Source of the DNA: Pseudomonas sp. IB20
GTDB lineage: Bacteria; Pseudomonadota; Gammaproteobacteria; Pseudomonadales; Pseudomonadaceae
Assembly (NCBI RefSeq): GCF_009707325.1
Contig: NZ_CP046103.1
Coordinates: 1,413,810 to 1,477,809 of the forward strand
Direction: 5' to 3'
DNA length: 64,000 nucleotides
Shown here: one piece after another, positions 55,314-63,786 of the stretch
Position numbering within the stretch: position 1 is the stretch's first letter
Layout of the letters: each line of letters opens with the position of its first letter
Notes under the pieces: model-generated
What the model was told of the DNA's origin: nothing
Seen by the model: only the letters and a program-made list of their open reading frames with translations
The model's database searches: none
Translations under genes and position numbers: made by a program

Positions 55314-56198
55314 TCAAATCGCAAAGGCATGCTGCATCTGGCCCTGGTGATAGCGCAACCGGCTGACCTGCCGCTCGGGTTTCAAAAAGCCGACCACCGC
55401 GTCCCGGCTGTCCCGGCACGCCGCCTTGTGCTCCATATCCAGAAAGTGCCCGGTGGCCTGGATGGTGCTGAAGCTGCTCTTGGCCACATGCTGGCCAAAC
55501 AGCTTGGCATCTTCGACGCTGGTGTATTCGTCCCATTCGCCATTTAAAAACAGCACCGGAATGTCGATTTGCCGGGCTGCTTTGAGGTAGCACAGCCGGT
55601 CGCTGTTGAGTACGTGGCTGATGTGAAAGTGCATCTGCCCGTATTCGTGCTCGGCCAGGTTGCTGACGTGTTTGTAGTTGAAACGTTTGAACAGCGACGG
55701 CAGGTGTTTGCCGATGGTGCTGTTGACCAAGTGGCCGACGCGGTCGCGGTCGAGGTTGCCGAGGTAGTCGACGCCGCGTTCAAGGTAGTCGCGCATCGGT
55801 GCGTTGACCACCGGAGAGAACGAGCTGATCACCGCCTTTTCCACGCGGCGCGGGCGCTCTGCGAGGGCGACCAGTGTGGCAGCGCCACCCCAGGAGAACG
55901 ACAGCACGTGTTCGGCGGCGAAGCGGTCGATGAGTTCCAGCAGAATCTGGCCTTCGACTTCCTTCGTCAGCATCTGCTCGTGGCGGTTATGGATTTTGGA
56001 GCGGCCAGCGTAGGGCTGGTCGTACAAAACCACATTGAATTGCGGGTACAGGCTTTTCACGGTTTGGGCGAAAGAGGCCGTGGTGGCCATGGAGCCGTTG
56101 ACCAGGATGATGGTCTTTGCCGCAGCATCCGCGCGATAGAACTCCGTGTAAACCCGATACTGACCCTGTATATCCAACACAGCGATTTCTGGCCTCAT
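55314..56198 (-). CDS. phaG: (R)-3-hydroxyacyl-ACP:CoA transacylase/3-hydroxyacyl-ACP thioesterase
   Basis: 294 residues from the ATG at 56198, which gives the family N-terminus MRPEIAVLDIQGQYRVYTEF. Alpha/beta hydrolase fold with the nucleophile Ser102 (SFSWGG) and the late His in GHFLDME. PhaG diverts 3-hydroxyacyl chains from fatty acid synthesis to medium-chain polyhydroxyalkanoate. The C-terminus GQMQHAFAI also matches. The related RhlA makes rhamnolipid precursors, but the match to PhaG is better. Confidence 0.93.
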   Translation of the reverse strand: MRPEIAVLDIQGQYRVYTEFYRADAAAKTIILVNGSMATTASFAQTVKSLYPQFNVVLYDQPYAGRSKIHNRHEQMLTKEVEGQILLELIDRFAAEHVLSFSWGGAATLVALAERPRRVEKAVISSFSPVVNAPMRDYLERGVDYLGNLDRDRVGHLVNSTIGKHLPSLFKRFNYKHVSNLAEHEYGQMHFHISHVLNSDRLCYLKAARQIDIPVLFLNGEWDEYTSVEDAKLFGQHVAKSSFSTIQATGHFLDMEHKAACRDSRDAVVGFLKPERQVSRLRYHQGQMQHAFAI

Positions 56199-56502
56199 GT
56201 CGTAAGACTCCTGGCAAGCGGGTAGGGCGCGCAGATCAGTCTGCACACGCTTTATGACAGGTAGGCATACGCCTGGAAGATGAGCGCCCATGTCGGCCCG
56301 ATGACGGCTGGCCGACGGCTGTTGTTAGGGCGGGCTGTTTGCCGCAAAGGCCCGTAGATCAAGCGCGGGCGGGGCAAGGTGTTTCTTGGAGGTTATAGGC
56401 GACTCGCCAGTCATATTTTGGCTGGCGTCTTGATTCAAGCAGCACAGACGCCAGGTCGCAAGGCGCCGAACTGGTTTTTTGCCATCACCGGCCGAACGGT
56501 TA
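56199..56502. other. Intergenic region, 304 bp, between phaG and rsuA
   Basis: I see no gene, repeat or clear regulatory motif. It must contain the phaG promoter, since phaG reads away from it on the minus strand, and the 3' end of the rsuA transcript. Confidence 0.6.
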
Positions 56503-57195
56503 TCAGACTCTTCGGATTTCGTTGTCAGTCAGTGCCCGATATTCGCCCGGCGCAAGCGCATCATCCAGCACCAACGGCCCCATTCGCTCACGGTGCAGGC
56601 CGATCACCTTGTTATCAAAGTGCCCGAACATGCGCTTCACCTGGTGATAGCGGCCTTCGATGATGCTCAGCCGCGCGGTCCTTGGGCCCAGTAGCTCAAG
56701 TTCGGCGGGTTGGGTGGTGAGGTCTTCAAACGCAAAATACAGGCCCGCAGCAAACGTCACCGCGTATTCAGGGGTGATGTCTTGTTCGGTTTGCACGAGG
56801 TAAACCTTGGGCAGTTTGGTCTGCGGTTGGGTCAAGCGGCGCGACCACTGGCCGTCGTTGGTGATCAGCATCAGCCCGGTGGTATTGAAATCCAGACGAC
56901 CGGCGATGTGCAGTTCGTCCTTGTCCGGCACATCCAGTAAGTCGAGGACCGTGGGGTGTTGCGGGTCGCACGTGGCGCTTACACAGCCTTGGGGTTTGTG
57001 CAGCATGAAATAGCGCGTTGGTTTGCCGACTTGCAGCACTTCATCGTCAACACACACGCAACTGAACTCACGCACTTCGTGGTGTGGATCGCTGACCGCC
57101 ACGCCATCGACCTTCACCCGTCGCTCAACCAGCAGTAAGCGCACTTGCTGGCGATTGAAACGCGGCAGGTTGCTGAGGAAACGATCAACGCGCAT
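56503..57195 (-). CDS. rsuA: 16S rRNA pseudouridine(516) synthase
   Basis: 230 residues. N-terminal S4 domain (MRVDRFLSNLPRFNRQQVRLLL) and a catalytic domain with the Asp in GRLDFNTTGLML; KVYLV and EGRYHQVKRMFG are typical of RsuA. It converts U516 of 16S rRNA to pseudouridine. The start shares bases with the stop of the small upstream gene (TAATG). Confidence 0.92.
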   Translation of the reverse strand: MRVDRFLSNLPRFNRQQVRLLLVERRVKVDGVAVSDPHHEVREFSCVCVDDEVLQVGKPTRYFMLHKPQGCVSATCDPQHPTVLDLLDVPDKDELHIAGRLDFNTTGLMLITNDGQWSRRLTQPQTKLPKVYLVQTEQDITPEYAVTFAAGLYFAFEDLTTQPAELELLGPRTARLSIIEGRYHQVKRMFGHFDNKVIGLHRERMGPLVLDDALAPGEYRALTDNEIRRV

Positions 57196-57407
57196 TACTT
57201 AGGCGCAACCCCACGCAATTGCGCATCCACCTGGGCACACCGTGGGCATAGGCAGGCGGTGTTGCGCAGTTCATCCGGCAGCGCTTGGAGCACCGCTGGG
57301 TCGATGGTGACGCTGTAGCACCAGCAGGCTTGGTCGGCGGTGCGCGGGTCGGCCAGGGTGCAGTCGTTGCGAGCACCGCAGGCGGGGCAGAGGGTTGGCG
57401 TGGTCAT
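57195..57407 (-). CDS. Cysteine-rich CWC-family protein
   Basis: 70 residues. CPACGARNDC and ACWCYSV and CLCPRCAQVD: seven to eight Cys in zinc-finger-like spacing, with the CWC motif that names the family. Function unknown. Coupled to rsuA. Confidence 0.88.
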   Translation of the reverse strand: MTTPTLCPACGARNDCTLADPRTADQACWCYSVTIDPAVLQALPDELRNTACLCPRCAQVDAQLRGVAPK

Positions 57408-57458
57408 GTCGGTTCGGGCTGTATCGCGCAGTTTCCAGCACGATACAGCGCCGCCCCG

Positions 57459-59231
57459 CTATTGCAAGCTGTGCAGGTAGGCGCGCCAGCCGCCGAAGTG
57501 GCTGATGTCCACCGCGCCCGCCAGGCCGTAGGGTTCGCAGATGAAGCCGGTTTCCCAGCGCCCGTCCGCCAGTTGCACCTTGCCAAGGCCCAGTGGCGCG
57601 GGGATGCCGGTGAGGAATGAGCCGAGTTCGCGGCTCGGCAATTCCCACACCTCAACCTCGACGGCCACGCCGCCTTCGCTTACCCGCAGCATGCCGGGGC
57701 GATAAGGCGGCCCGCCGGCCAGGGCGAACAGTTGATAGTCCGCCGAGCTGTGGGTGCGCTCCAACAAGCGTGCACCACGGCGCACTAATTGGCCGTTCAG
57801 CGCCAGCCCTTGCAGGTGTGCGCCACACACCACCAGCCGCGTCATGTCATGGCTGGCGTTGCCTGTTGGCGCGCCGAGCGATGCATCCTGCTGGCGCTGC
57901 AGCGCATCGGCCACGCCCAGCAGGTATTGATCGGTAAATGCGCGACCAAACAGCGTCACGCCCCAAGGCAAACCGTTGTGCATAAAGCCGCTGGGCACGG
58001 CGACGGCCGCGTAATCCAGCAGGTTCATGAAGTTGGTGTAATAGCCCAGTTCGGCGTTGCGCAACACCGGTTCGGCACGCAGTTCTTCCAAGGTGACTGG
58101 GCGGCCGATGGTCGGCGTCAGCACGCAATCGAGCCCTTCCAATAACACATCACATTGGGCTTTCAAGGCTTGCAGACGGTACTGCGCACGGAAGGTGTCG
58201 ACACCCGTCACCGCCGGCGCCTTGGCCAACACGGCACGGATCACTGGCAGCACCGCTTCGGGCTCACGCCCCATCAGTTCACCGGCCACGCTGTAGCGCT
58301 CGGCCACCCACGGCCCTTCATAGAGCAGGCGCGCGGCTTCGAGGAAGGGTGACAGGTCGAGCGTGACCGGTTCGCCGCCGAGGGCAATCACGCGGGCGAT
58401 GGCCTGCTGGAACAGGGGTGGGCCTTGCTCGCAGCCGAAGAATTCCAGGTCCTGAGTGCGCGGCACACCAAAACGAAACGGCCTCGGTGCACCGAACGCG
58501 CAGGCGTCATTCCACGCCGGGTTCTGGCGGCTGTAGGCGTCCAGCGGGTCGAGCTTGGCGGTCAGCGCCAGCAACTGGCTGGCCTCGCGCGCGGTGCGGG
58601 TAAAGGTGGTGACGCAATCCAGCGTACGGCACGCCGGCACCACGCCCGCCGTGGAGATCAGGCCTTTGCTCGCCTTGAGCCCCACCAGGTTATTCAACGC
58701 CGCCGGCACCCGGCCGGAACCGGCGGTGTCGGTGCCCAGGGCAAAACTCGCCACACCCAGGGCGACGGCCAACGACGACCCCGCACTGGAACCGCCCGCT
58801 GGATATTCCGGCAATACACTGTTGGGGCAGGCGCCATACGGCGAGCGGCTACCATTGAGCCCGGTGGCGAACTGATCCAGGTTGGTCTTGCCCAGCGGCA
58901 CCGCGCCCAGGGCGATCAGTTGCTCGACAATCGTCGCACTGCGCGTCGGTACATAAGCAAACGCCGGGCAGGCCGCCGTGGTCGGAATGCCTACCAGGTC
59001 GATGTTGTCCTTGATCGCAAACGGCACGCCGAACAACGGCAATTCGGACGGCTCGCGAGCGTCCAGTGCCGCCAGGTACGGCTCCAGTTCCGCCACGCTG
59101 AGCAGATGAATAAACAGGTGATAGTCAGGGTTCAGTTGCGCGGCTTTTTCGCGCAACTGCAAGAGTAATTCGCGCGGCGTGGTATCGCCGCTGAGGTAGG
59201 CATTGCGCAGGTTGTCCAGTTGCAGATTCAT
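57459..59231 (-). CDS. atzF: Allophanate hydrolase
   Basis: 590 residues from the ATG at 59231. Amidase-signature domain with the Ser-cisSer-Lys triad region (GGSSAGSSLAVALGVASFALGTDTAGS), then the C-terminal allophanate hydrolase domain from about residue 460. It splits allophanate, the product of urea carboxylase, into ammonia and CO2. It lies 28 bases downstream of the carboxylase genes, the last step of the ATP-dependent urea route. Confidence 0.93.
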   Translation of the reverse strand: MNLQLDNLRNAYLSGDTTPRELLLQLREKAAQLNPDYHLFIHLLSVAELEPYLAALDAREPSELPLFGVPFAIKDNIDLVGIPTTAACPAFAYVPTRSATIVEQLIALGAVPLGKTNLDQFATGLNGSRSPYGACPNSVLPEYPAGGSSAGSSLAVALGVASFALGTDTAGSGRVPAALNNLVGLKASKGLISTAGVVPACRTLDCVTTFTRTAREASQLLALTAKLDPLDAYSRQNPAWNDACAFGAPRPFRFGVPRTQDLEFFGCEQGPPLFQQAIARVIALGGEPVTLDLSPFLEAARLLYEGPWVAERYSVAGELMGREPEAVLPVIRAVLAKAPAVTGVDTFRAQYRLQALKAQCDVLLEGLDCVLTPTIGRPVTLEELRAEPVLRNAELGYYTNFMNLLDYAAVAVPSGFMHNGLPWGVTLFGRAFTDQYLLGVADALQRQQDASLGAPTGNASHDMTRLVVCGAHLQGLALNGQLVRRGARLLERTHSSADYQLFALAGGPPYRPGMLRVSEGGVAVEVEVWELPSRELGSFLTGIPAPLGLGKVQLADGRWETGFICEPYGLAGAVDISHFGGWRAYLHSLQ

Positions 59232-59259
59232 GGCTTGTCCGCCTGTTGAAAAAGAAAAG

Positions 59260-60609
59260 TCAGTCACGTTCCAGCACCACCACCCGTTGCCCGGCGCCAA
59301 TGCCGCTGCCGGGTTGCACCGGGATCTCGCGCACGGTGCCGGCGAAGGGCGCCACCACCGGGATTTCCATCTTCATGGACTCAAGAATCACCAGCACCTC
59401 GCCGGCTGAGACCCGATTCCCGGTAGCCACCTGAACCTGCCAGAGGTTGCCGGCGATAGGGCTGTCGACGCTGACCTCGTTGGCCAGCAGCGGGGTGTCT
59501 TCACCGATGGGCGCAGCCAGCTCTTCACTGTCGTAATGCGCCTGGCCGCTGGCGATCCAACGCTCGCGCTCGGCATTAAAAGCCTGCTGCTGATGCTCGC
59601 GAAAGGCGCCGATGCTCGACGCTTCCCGCGCCAGAAAAGCCTGGTAATCCGCGAGGTTCAACTGGCTGTGCTCGATGCTCAGCGCAAAGCGCCCCAGCGG
59701 GAAATCGCGGCGGATCTGCACCAGCTCATCAGCACTCACCGGGTAGAAACGGATCTGGTCAAAGAAGCGCAACAACCATGGCTTGCCGTCGAACGCCGCG
59801 ACTTCCCGGTAGCGGTTCCACATCTGCAGCGTGCGCCCCACAAACTGATAACCGCCCGGGCCTTCCATGCCATAGACGCATAGGTAAGCACCGCCGATGC
59901 CCACCGAGTTTTCGGCGGTCCAGGTGCGGGCCGGGTTGTATTTCGTGGTCACCAGGCGATGACGCGGGTCCAGTGGCGTGGCGACCGGCGCGCCGAGGTA
60001 CACGTCGCCCAGGCCCATCACCAAGTAGCTGGCGTCGAATACGGTGTGGCGCACTTCGTCGAGGTTCGCCAGGTCGTTGATACGGCGGATGAACTCCAGG
60101 TTGCTCGGGCACCACGGCGCGTCTTTGCGCACGGTGGTCATGTATTTTTCGATGGCCAGTTGGCAGGCCGGGTCGTCCCACGACAACGGCAAATGCACGA
60201 TGCGCGACGGCACTTGCAGGTTTTGCGTGGCGCACACGGCGGCCCATTCGGTGGTGATCAGCGGCAGCAGCTCGGCCAGCGGCAGTTGTTCGGGCAGGTA
60301 GTGGATTTGCAGGGAGCGGATGCCCGGGGTCAGGTCGATCACGCCGTGCAGGGCGCGGGTTTGCAGGGCCTGCATCAGCGCGTGTGCGCGAAAGCGCAGC
60401 ACCAGGTCGAGTTCGGCGGCGCCGATCTCCAGCAGCAGGTGGGTGTCACCGGCGAGGCGAGCGACGAGGCGGGTGTTGTCGTGGCCGGTGTCCAACACCA
60501 CTGGCGACTCGATCAAATGTGGGCGCGGGCTTGCTCGCGCCGCGAATGCATCACCTCGGTTTGACTGACAGCCCGAGCCGTCTGCATCGCGGGCAAGCCC
60601 GGCGCCCAC
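59260..60609 (-). CDS. Urea carboxylase, C-terminal part (KipI-like + biotin domains), split by a REPIN
   Basis: Native codons run from 60510 to 59260 (416 residues). They hold the AHS1/KipI-like carboxyltransferase half (RLVARLAGDTHLLLEIG), a linker and the biotinyl domain with the modified Lys in ILESMKMEIPV. The frame extends into the REPIN at 60511-60617: a GTG at 60609 would add 33 residues of repeat sequence, a TTG at 60516 only two. The upstream half stops at 60513, so its TGA overlaps this TTG. Whether this half is made is open. In family members it is fused to the N-terminal half. Confidence 0.85.
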   Translation of the reverse strand: MGAGLARDADGSGCQSNRGDAFAARASPRPHLIESPVVLDTGHDNTRLVARLAGDTHLLLEIGAAELDLVLRFRAHALMQALQTRALHGVIDLTPGIRSLQIHYLPEQLPLAELLPLITTEWAAVCATQNLQVPSRIVHLPLSWDDPACQLAIEKYMTTVRKDAPWCPSNLEFIRRINDLANLDEVRHTVFDASYLVMGLGDVYLGAPVATPLDPRHRLVTTKYNPARTWTAENSVGIGGAYLCVYGMEGPGGYQFVGRTLQMWNRYREVAAFDGKPWLLRFFDQIRFYPVSADELVQIRRDFPLGRFALSIEHSQLNLADYQAFLAREASSIGAFREHQQQAFNAERERWIASGQAHYDSEELAAPIGEDTPLLANEVSVDSPIAGNLWQVQVATGNRVSAGEVLVILESMKMEIPVVAPFAGTVREIPVQPGSGIGAGQRVVVLERD

Positions 60610-60617
60610 ATTTGATC
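60511..60617. repeat. REPIN inserted in the urea carboxylase gene
   Basis: 107 bp with perfect 16-base ends: gatcaaatgtgggcgc and gcgcccacatttgatc. Inside are the usual REPIN parts: cgggcttgctcgcg on one side and cgcgggcaagcccg on the other, with the spacer gcatcacctcgg. Removing exactly these 107 bases joins TGG to GAG in frame. Confidence 0.9.
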
Positions 60618-62888
60618 CCAGTTCAGGGCGAGATCGCGGGCGGTTTTGAGGTCGACCGGTTCGAAGCGAATTTTGTCACCCGCCTTGAGTTGCCCCAGCT
60701 GCCACAGGTCCGCCTCAATCACCGTCACCGGGCACACAAACCCACCCAGGCTCGGCCCATCCGGCCCGAGGATCACCGGCATATCCCCAGTAAAATCCAC
60801 CGCCCCAATCGCATAAGGATTGTCATGAATGTTCGACGGATGCAGCCCGGCTTCGCCGCCGTCCGTGCGCGCCCATTCAGGCTTCGGCCCGATCAGCCGC
60901 ACGCCGGTACGGCTGGAGTTGAAATGCACTTCCCACTGGGTGGCGAAGAAGGTGTCGATGTACTCAGGCAGGAAATATTCCGGCGCACCGTGCGGGCCAT
61001 AAATGACCCGCAGTGTGCGCACCTCAGCCAATGGTTCAGCCATCAACTGCTGCCCGGCGTTGACGTCTGCCAATGGCAACACGTGCAACACATCACCGGC
61101 CCGCAAAGCACGCCCGCCATGCCCGCCAAACTGACCGAGCGTGAAGGTGCTTTTGCTGCCCAGATAGTCGGGCACTTGCAGCCCGCCGCGCAGGCACAGA
61201 TAGCTGCGTGCACCGGCGCCTGCGAGGGTGCCAAGGCTCAACATCGACCCGGCCTCGATCAACAGCGCGGTATTCATCGGCGCTGTCTGGTCATTCAACA
61301 GCAGCGGGATTTCTGCACCGGTGACGGCGATGACCGCCGCGCAATTGAAGCGCAGCAGTGGCCCACTCATGGTGATTTCCAAGGCTGCTGCGCCGTCGTT
61401 GTTGCCCAGCAAACGATTGCCCAAGCGCAGCGCGCGACTGTCCATCGGCCCTGACGGCGGCACGCCCACGGCCCAGTAGCCGAGGCGGCCAGGATAATCC
61501 TGCACACTGGTTTGCGTGCCGGCGCTGAGCACTTCAACGGTGTCGGCGGTGTAGACCAGATCTTCCAGGCAGCGCGTCCATGGGCGGCCGCTGGCGAAGG
61601 GCGCGGCGAGCAGGATCTGGCGCAGGTAATCGCGGTTGGTTTCCACGCCATAGAGCTGGCTGTCGCTCAACGCCTGATGCAGGTCCATACGTGCCTGTTC
61701 GCGGCTCGGCGCCCAACTGATGAGCTTGGCGATCATCGGGTCGAAGTACGCTGGGATCTCGCAGCCAGCTTCCACCCAAGTGTCGATCCGTAGGCCTGCG
61801 GCCGCCGGGAAGTCCACGCGAGTCAACAGCCCCGGGCTCGGCTGGAAGTCCTTGCCTGGGTCTTCCGCATACAGCCGTGCCTGAATCGCATGGCCATGGG
61901 GGTTCAAAGCCAATGTATGCAAAGGCGGCATTTCACCGGCTGCCAGCAGCACCATCCAGCGCACCAGGTCCACGCCCCAGACTTGCTCGGTCACGCCGTG
62001 TTCCACTTGCAACCGGGTGTTCACTTCGAGGAAGTAAAAGCGGCCATCGGCGCTATCAAAGATAAACTCCACGGTGCCGGCGCTGCGGTAATTTACGGCC
62101 TTGGCCAGGGTAATGGCGGCCGCGCACAAGGCCTCGGCCATGCCGTCGGGCAGGTTCGGCGCCGGGGTTTCTTCGAGGACTTTCTGGTTGCGCCGCTGCA
62201 CGGAACAGTCGCGCACGCCGAGGGCGATCACTTCACCTGCGCCGTCGCCGAACACCTGCACTTCCAGGTGGCGGGCGTGCTGGATGTACTTCTCGATGAA
62301 GACACCGGCGTCGCTGAAATTGTTCTGCCCCAGGCGTTTGACCGCCTCGAACGAGTCGCCCAACTCGGCCGCGCTGCGGCACACGCGCATGCCGATGCCG
62401 CCACCGCCGGCGGTGCTTTTGAGCATTATCGGGTAGCCCACCGTGTCGGCCGCCAGCAGGGCCGCGTCGAGGCTGTCGAGCAGTTCGGTGCCTTCCAGCA
62501 AGGGGATCTGATGTTGCTTGGCCAGAGTGCGCGCGGTGTGCTTAAGGCCGAATACGCGCAACTGTTCAGGCGTCGGCCCAACGAAGGCAATACCGGCGCT
62601 TTCGCAGGCTTGCGCGAAGGCGGCGTTTTCCGAAAGGAAGCCGTAGCCGGGGTGGATGGCCTTGGCGCCACAGGCCTTGGCGGTGGCGAGGATTTTTTCC
62701 ACCGCCAGATAGGTGCCGGCCGCCGCGCCTTCACCGAGGCTGTAGGCCTCGTCGGCTTGCTGGATATGCAGGCTGGCTGCGTCAGCTTCGGCGTACACGG
62801 CGACGCCTTTGACCTGCAGCTCGCGCAAGGTGCGCAGGATGCGACAGGCGATGGCGCCACGGTTGGCGATCAACAGTTTTTCGAACAT
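60513..62888 (-). CDS. Urea carboxylase, N-terminal part (biotin carboxylase + KipA-like), truncated by a REPIN
   Basis: 791 residues from the ATG at 62888 (MFEKLLIANRGAIACRI): 757 native and 34 from the REPIN. Biotin carboxylase domain (1 to about 450) with the ATP loop STAGGGGIGMRV and EVNTRLQVEHGVTE; then the AHS2/KipA-like carboxyltransferase half (TSVQDYPGRLGYWAVGVPPS). Urea carboxylase makes allophanate from urea, bicarbonate and ATP. Family members are about 1200 residues in one chain; this one ends in repeat-encoded residues at 60513. Confidence 0.88.
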   Translation of the reverse strand: MFEKLLIANRGAIACRILRTLRELQVKGVAVYAEADAASLHIQQADEAYSLGEGAAAGTYLAVEKILATAKACGAKAIHPGYGFLSENAAFAQACESAGIAFVGPTPEQLRVFGLKHTARTLAKQHQIPLLEGTELLDSLDAALLAADTVGYPIMLKSTAGGGGIGMRVCRSAAELGDSFEAVKRLGQNNFSDAGVFIEKYIQHARHLEVQVFGDGAGEVIALGVRDCSVQRRNQKVLEETPAPNLPDGMAEALCAAAITLAKAVNYRSAGTVEFIFDSADGRFYFLEVNTRLQVEHGVTEQVWGVDLVRWMVLLAAGEMPPLHTLALNPHGHAIQARLYAEDPGKDFQPSPGLLTRVDFPAAAGLRIDTWVEAGCEIPAYFDPMIAKLISWAPSREQARMDLHQALSDSQLYGVETNRDYLRQILLAAPFASGRPWTRCLEDLVYTADTVEVLSAGTQTSVQDYPGRLGYWAVGVPPSGPMDSRALRLGNRLLGNNDGAAALEITMSGPLLRFNCAAVIAVTGAEIPLLLNDQTAPMNTALLIEAGSMLSLGTLAGAGARSYLCLRGGLQVPDYLGSKSTFTLGQFGGHGGRALRAGDVLHVLPLADVNAGQQLMAEPLAEVRTLRVIYGPHGAPEYFLPEYIDTFFATQWEVHFNSSRTGVRLIGPKPEWARTDGGEAGLHPSNIHDNPYAIGAVDFTGDMPVILGPDGPSLGGFVCPVTVIEADLWQLGQLKAGDKIRFEPVDLKTARDLALNWDQMWAPGLPAMQTARAVSQTEVMHSRREQARAHI

Positions 62889-62973
62889 GGCAAAACCCTG
62901 CGGGCCGTCCCGCATGTGGGGGTACGCGCCAGGGTCGTCCATGGCGCAAATCTTTGGAGTTGATGGTGATCAA

Positions 62974-63064
62974 CTGTGGGGGCCGGGCTTGCCCGCGATG
63001 GCGGTGGGTCTGTCACCTTATTTATTGGCTGATTAACCGCCATCGCAGGCAAGCCAGCGCCCAC
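62974..63064. repeat. REPIN upstream of urea carboxylase
   Basis: Starts tgtgggggccgggcttgccc and ends gcaggcaagccagcgcccaca. It lies between the carboxylase start and the associated gene, within the probable operon, and may fold in the mRNA. A 23-27 codon minus frame beside it (63074-63157) is too short to call. Confidence 0.85.
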
Positions 63065-63147
63065 AGGGAACCCTCATTGTTTTTGCATGCACTGCCCCGC
63101 TCGGGCCTGGCACAGGGCGAACAACCATTTACGCAACCGCTTCATTT

Positions 63148-63777
63148 TCAGTTCCATACCAGTAACTCCGCAGGGGTCGGGTTGTAGGCGTTGCAGGGGT
63201 TGTTCAATTGCGGGCAGTTGGAAATCAGCACGATCACGTCCATCTCCGCGCGTAAATCGACGTACTTGCCGGGCGCGGAAATACCGTCTTCAAAGGTCAG
63301 CCCACCGTCGGCTGTGACCGGCACATTCATGAAGAAATTGATGTTCGGCCCGATGTCGCTTTTACCCAGGCGGCCATCGTGGGCGCAGGCGCGCAGGTAG
63401 TTGTCTCGGCAGCTGTGCATGTAGCGTTTTTCCAGGGCGTAGCGCACGGTGTTGCTCTCTTGCGCGCAGGCGCCGCCGAGGGTGTCGTGGCGCCCGCAGG
63501 TGTCTTCGACGAGGGTCAGCATCGGCTGGCCGAGGTTGGAATACAGCACGCTGCCGGTGCTCAGGTACACGTTGTTTTGCCGACGCAGGGTGCGTTGCAC
63601 GTCGTAGCGTTCCTTGGGGTTTTTGAGGCTGTAGAACAGCGTGTCGACGGCCTGGTTACCCTCAAGGTCAAGGATGCGCAGGGTCTGGCCGGCCTTGACC
63701 TCCATCAGCCACGGCTCGCCGGCGGGAATAGTCGCGCGGTACACCGCCGCATCGGGTTGTTTCAGTGCGATAGACAT
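63148..63777 (-). CDS. Urea carboxylase-associated protein 2 (UAAP2)
   Basis: 209 residues, DUF1989 family. TIPAGEPWLMEVKAGQTLRILDLEGNQAVDTLFY, TGSVLYSNLGQPMLTLVEDTCGRHDTLGGAC, and NPCNAYNPTPAELLVW. Genes of this family accompany urea carboxylase, and by recent work on the family may act on guanidine- or carboxyguanidine-type compounds. Its RBS GAGGAG overlaps the stop of the upstream gene. Confidence 0.9.
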   Translation of the reverse strand: MSIALKQPDAAVYRATIPAGEPWLMEVKAGQTLRILDLEGNQAVDTLFYSLKNPKERYDVQRTLRRQNNVYLSTGSVLYSNLGQPMLTLVEDTCGRHDTLGGACAQESNTVRYALEKRYMHSCRDNYLRACAHDGRLGKSDIGPNINFFMNVPVTADGGLTFEDGISAPGKYVDLRAEMDVIVLISNCPQLNNPCNAYNPTPAELLVWN

Positions 63778-63786
63778 GGCAGCTCC

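Noticed and set aside
63074..63157. A 27-codon minus frame (MELKMKRLRKWLFALCQ) after UAAP2
   Set aside because: Too short to support without conservation data; it ends beside a REPIN and has no clear Shine-Dalgarno.
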